A stretch of 64,000 nt of DNA from Atopsyche davidsoni. Lineage: Eukaryota; Arthropoda; Insecta; Trichoptera; Hydrobiosidae. The stretch lies in the NCBI GenBank assembly GCA_022113835.1, contig JAILWY010000019.1:3162001-3226000 (forward strand). The letters run 5' to 3'. Below the pieces are notes generated by a model. The model did not search any database. It was not told the DNA's origin and was given only the letters and a program-made list of their open reading frames with translations. Numbering within the stretch: the first letter of the stretch is position 1; each line of letters starts with the position of its first letter. Position numbers and translations under genes: made by a program. Positions 61,386 to 64,000 of the stretch are shown one piece after another.

Positions 61386-61604
61386 ATGGCATCTGATAAG
61401 GAAATTAAATATTATGCACACATTAGACCAATTGTTCGCACTAATATATTTAATAAATACAATAAATTTTATTTTACATTACTAATGTTTTTCCCTAATG
61501 GAAGGGATATTATTTGGGAAGATAAAACAGAAATTGCCGAAACAGAATGTCTTATTCTCGTAAACAATTTTTGGATAAAATTATTAATTGTAAAACAATC
61601 ATAG
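61386..61604 (+). other. Unidentified small ORF (72 aa)
   Basis: From ATG 61,386 (AAAATGG, a reasonable start context) the frame reads MASDKEIKYYAHIRPIVRTN and later GRDIIWEDKTEIAETECLIL. That is more acidic and varied than chance AT-rich ORFs. No domain is recognised and no splice context is needed. Confidence 0.25.
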
Positions 61605-61664
61605 CTCTTTCAAGTCTAATAATTTCCTTTACTGAACAAAAGTAGTAAAAATAACTAAATTTGT

Positions 61665-61850
61665 CCTAAGCTGGCTACACAGGCAGCGACACAACTTGCA
61701 ACCAATTTGCAATCAGCCAATAGCGTCCCCTTATTTTGGGTATTTTTTATTGTTTTGCTTAGTAAACAACGCAAAATAGGACTCAATGAGCTGATTGCAA
61801 GTCAATTTCAAGTTGTGTAGCGACGTGTGTAGAGAGCTATACTTATAATG
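61665..61850. mobile_element. MITE of the 36-bp-TIR family, intact copy
   Basis: Left end GCGACACAACTTGCAACCAA, then CAATCAGCCAATAGCGTCCC. The right end complements it (GCTGATTGCAAGTCAATTTC, AAGTTGTGTAGCGACGTGTG). It shares AGCCAATAGC and CTTATTTTGGGT with the half copy at 43.4 kb. No coding capacity. Confidence 0.7.
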
Positions 61851-64000
61851 ACACCAAAAATATTGTACCCTATGTCTTGTAGAAACATAAGAGTTGAGAA
61901 CCTAAGCGTTATGACACATTCTTATTTGGGAGTGCATTTTAATAGTAAAATGGTTTAACTTTTTTAAGATTAAGAAGATAACTGTCTTATTATATTAGTC
62001 ACCTCAAAAATAAATATTAAATGGCTCTCTTATTTACAAATATATTCTTTTCTATATTTTGCTTTCCATGAATGATAATTTTTATTTATAATCAAATTGA
62101 TTTTTACCTAGAACGTCAATTAGAGGCATCTAACAGCTCTATAATCACATTAAAAAACTTTATCTCTATCATTTTACAAATATTAAACCTACTGGATAAC
62201 AATGACGGAATGAGGTATCAAATAGCTCCATATTTCATGATAAATTAAAAAATACGATATTCAACTGAGTTTATATATTAAAAAGTTTTAATTTATAAAC
62301 AATGGCTAAATAAAGAATAAACTTCATATGAATGCGTTGCCAAAATCACCTGCGCATAATTGGGAAACCTTTAATGTGCGTATAGCAAAGGTACAGACTG
62401 TACCAAGTTGAGTGTGTACAAAATCTGTTCAATTGAAACAATTTTTACTCTATAGCAATAAAAACCATAATTGTTTTCACCAGATACTAGCATATGTGTG
62501 GGAGATATTCTGAATAGAAGGCACACAGTATTTCTATCTGCTAATAGACAATTAGTCTTCTTCCATGCTTATTTTTGTAAATAAACATCTTGCACTAGGT
62601 ACATTTTTCACAAAGTAATTAATTACTCTCAGTTTATTTTACACATATCACTGTACTGAAATCTGAAGCCAATAAAAATTAATATAAAAATTGGCAATTG
62701 ACACATTTTTGAGCTTTGATCATACTAACCACAGTATTATCAAACAAAAATCTAATAAAAACGTAATACATGGCTATGTAAGGTGTTTGTGTTTAAATAT
62801 GAATACATGATATTAGCAAATTTGCAGCCTTCTAATTCTGAAAATAATTTTATAAAATATTGGGAAAAAAAATGATCATACTTTATTCACACTTTATTAA
62901 TCAAAGTTATTGTATAATTCTTAAAAGTTGTTTTATAGTTATACAATGTAAAACAAACTAGATAAAAACTTAGCGAGAACTCCTATTCTTCATTTAAATA
63001 ATTATGTAATTGCTGATGAATCACACTTTTATCTCTTAACTAGCCATGTATCCTAACAAAATTATGATTTGGTAATTATAGATTTTTTTACTATTTTTAG
63101 TTCATTCTGACAACAAGCAGCAGTTTTATCAATTTCATTTTACAGTACATAGATATAAAAAATCCAGATAAGCTAACTTATTTTCAATGAATATTAAATC
63201 GCTTTTGTTGCAGTGAATATGACTGCCATAGATATTCACGCAAATCCACCCACAGTTAGATTATACATGAAAGTAGAGCAACTACACGCATTTTAAATAT
63301 TGCATGTCGCACAATCTTCTTCCAAAATAATGTAATGTGAGAAATAACTGATATAGACAAAGAACAAATATAAAACAGTTAATTTTTTGACAAATTATAT
63401 ATATAATAATTGGCACTAAATACGCGCGCGCAACAATTGTTTTTTTTGTTTATGCTGATACTCTCTTTATATCAGGTATTTCTACTTTTAACTAGATGGT
63501 TTTAGCAACCAACCGTCAATGGAGCATATTGCAGAGTAATAATTATTTCAAAAAAATGCTAAATTTGATATACCATAAAAATATAACAATTTATCTATAA
63601 ACAGAAACCATGATTTTTTTAAAAATAAAAATAGCAAACTTAAAACGCTTCAAAAAATTGTTTAGTGTCTAAAATTTGTAAGAAATTTAATAAAATCTGA
63701 CACGGTTAGAATTATACAAACTTTCTGTCATTTTTTTACAAGAGATATTTTAAATCATTTACACTACGATCAATTAAAATTATTTATACAAAAGGATAGC
63801 TAACCAGACTAGCAAAATTATGATCATCAATGAGAGAACAAAACATTAATTTGGCTAAGCATATTGACAAGAAATGGCGGTCAATCATTGACCTAAATGA
63901 ATAGTCATATTCCGTGTCAGGAAAGTGATGTAAAATAAAATCAACATTGAGTCTGTTGATAGCTTATCAATCAACATCTATGGATGATAAAACTGAATTA
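61851..64000. other. AT-rich stretch to window end
   Basis: No gene, RNA or element was recognised. A CGCGCGCG run lies near 63,424. Confidence 0.4.

Noticed and set aside
1..64000. tRNA, rRNA, CRISPR, bacterial operon or viral gene content
   Set aside because: No cloverleaf with A/B boxes, no direct-repeat array and no ribosome-binding-site-led gene strings were seen. All recognised genes are intron-containing animal genes.

Overview
The window is arthropod nuclear DNA and almost certainly insect. It is strongly AT-rich, its genes are split by short GT-AG introns, and six conserved eukaryotic genes are recognisable by translation. A moth or butterfly is the likeliest source, inferred from the gene structures and from foldback elements and LINE tails of lepidopteran style; no marker proves the order. 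There is no bacterial, viral or CRISPR content.

Layout. (1) 1-17,018 (+): the 3' part of an ankyrin-repeat SOWAH (sosondowah) gene. Its exons are small and widely spaced, and GC-rich islands interrupt the AT-rich introns. The transcript can end in two ways: a read-through terminus at 13,300-13,553, or splicing to three further exons ending at 17,018. (2) 19,688-24,746 (+): PINK1, ten exons, 596 aa, kinase motifs intact. (3) 26,286-28,076 (+): TOMM20, four exons, 150 aa. (4) 31,195-38,054 (-): HMBS (porphobilinogen deaminase), seven exons, 649 aa, with a large insertion in its last exon that carries six Cys-Pro dipeptides. An unidentified plus-strand exon lies inside its first intron. (5) 38,055-50,886: gene-poor, with SINE-like copies, LINE fragments, a foldback element, TA repeats and a decayed coding remnant. 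(6) 50,887-55,411 (-): a VRK1/ballchen-type kinase, four exons, 718 aa. (7) 56,613-56,977 (+): a 64-aa single-pass protein resembling DUF4748. (8) 57,471-58,077 (+): TIMM10, two exons, 86 aa. (9) 59,560-59,708 (-): the last exon of a CMC4-like twin-CX9C protein whose first exon I could not find. The rest is intergenic AT-rich DNA with one foldback element and one small uncertain ORF.

Functional theme. Three of the six best-supported genes act at or in mitochondria (PINK1, TOMM20, TIMM10). Two smaller genes are probably mitochondrial as well (the CMC4-like and DUF4748-like genes), and HMBS belongs to haem synthesis, which starts and ends in mitochondria. PINK1 sits directly upstream of TOMM20 in the same orientation. 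The TOM complex is the entry gate and stabilising platform of PINK1, so the adjacency is notable, though it may be chance. Most of the remaining DNA is decayed mobile-element material, some of it nested or rearranged enough to give a relative order of insertion.
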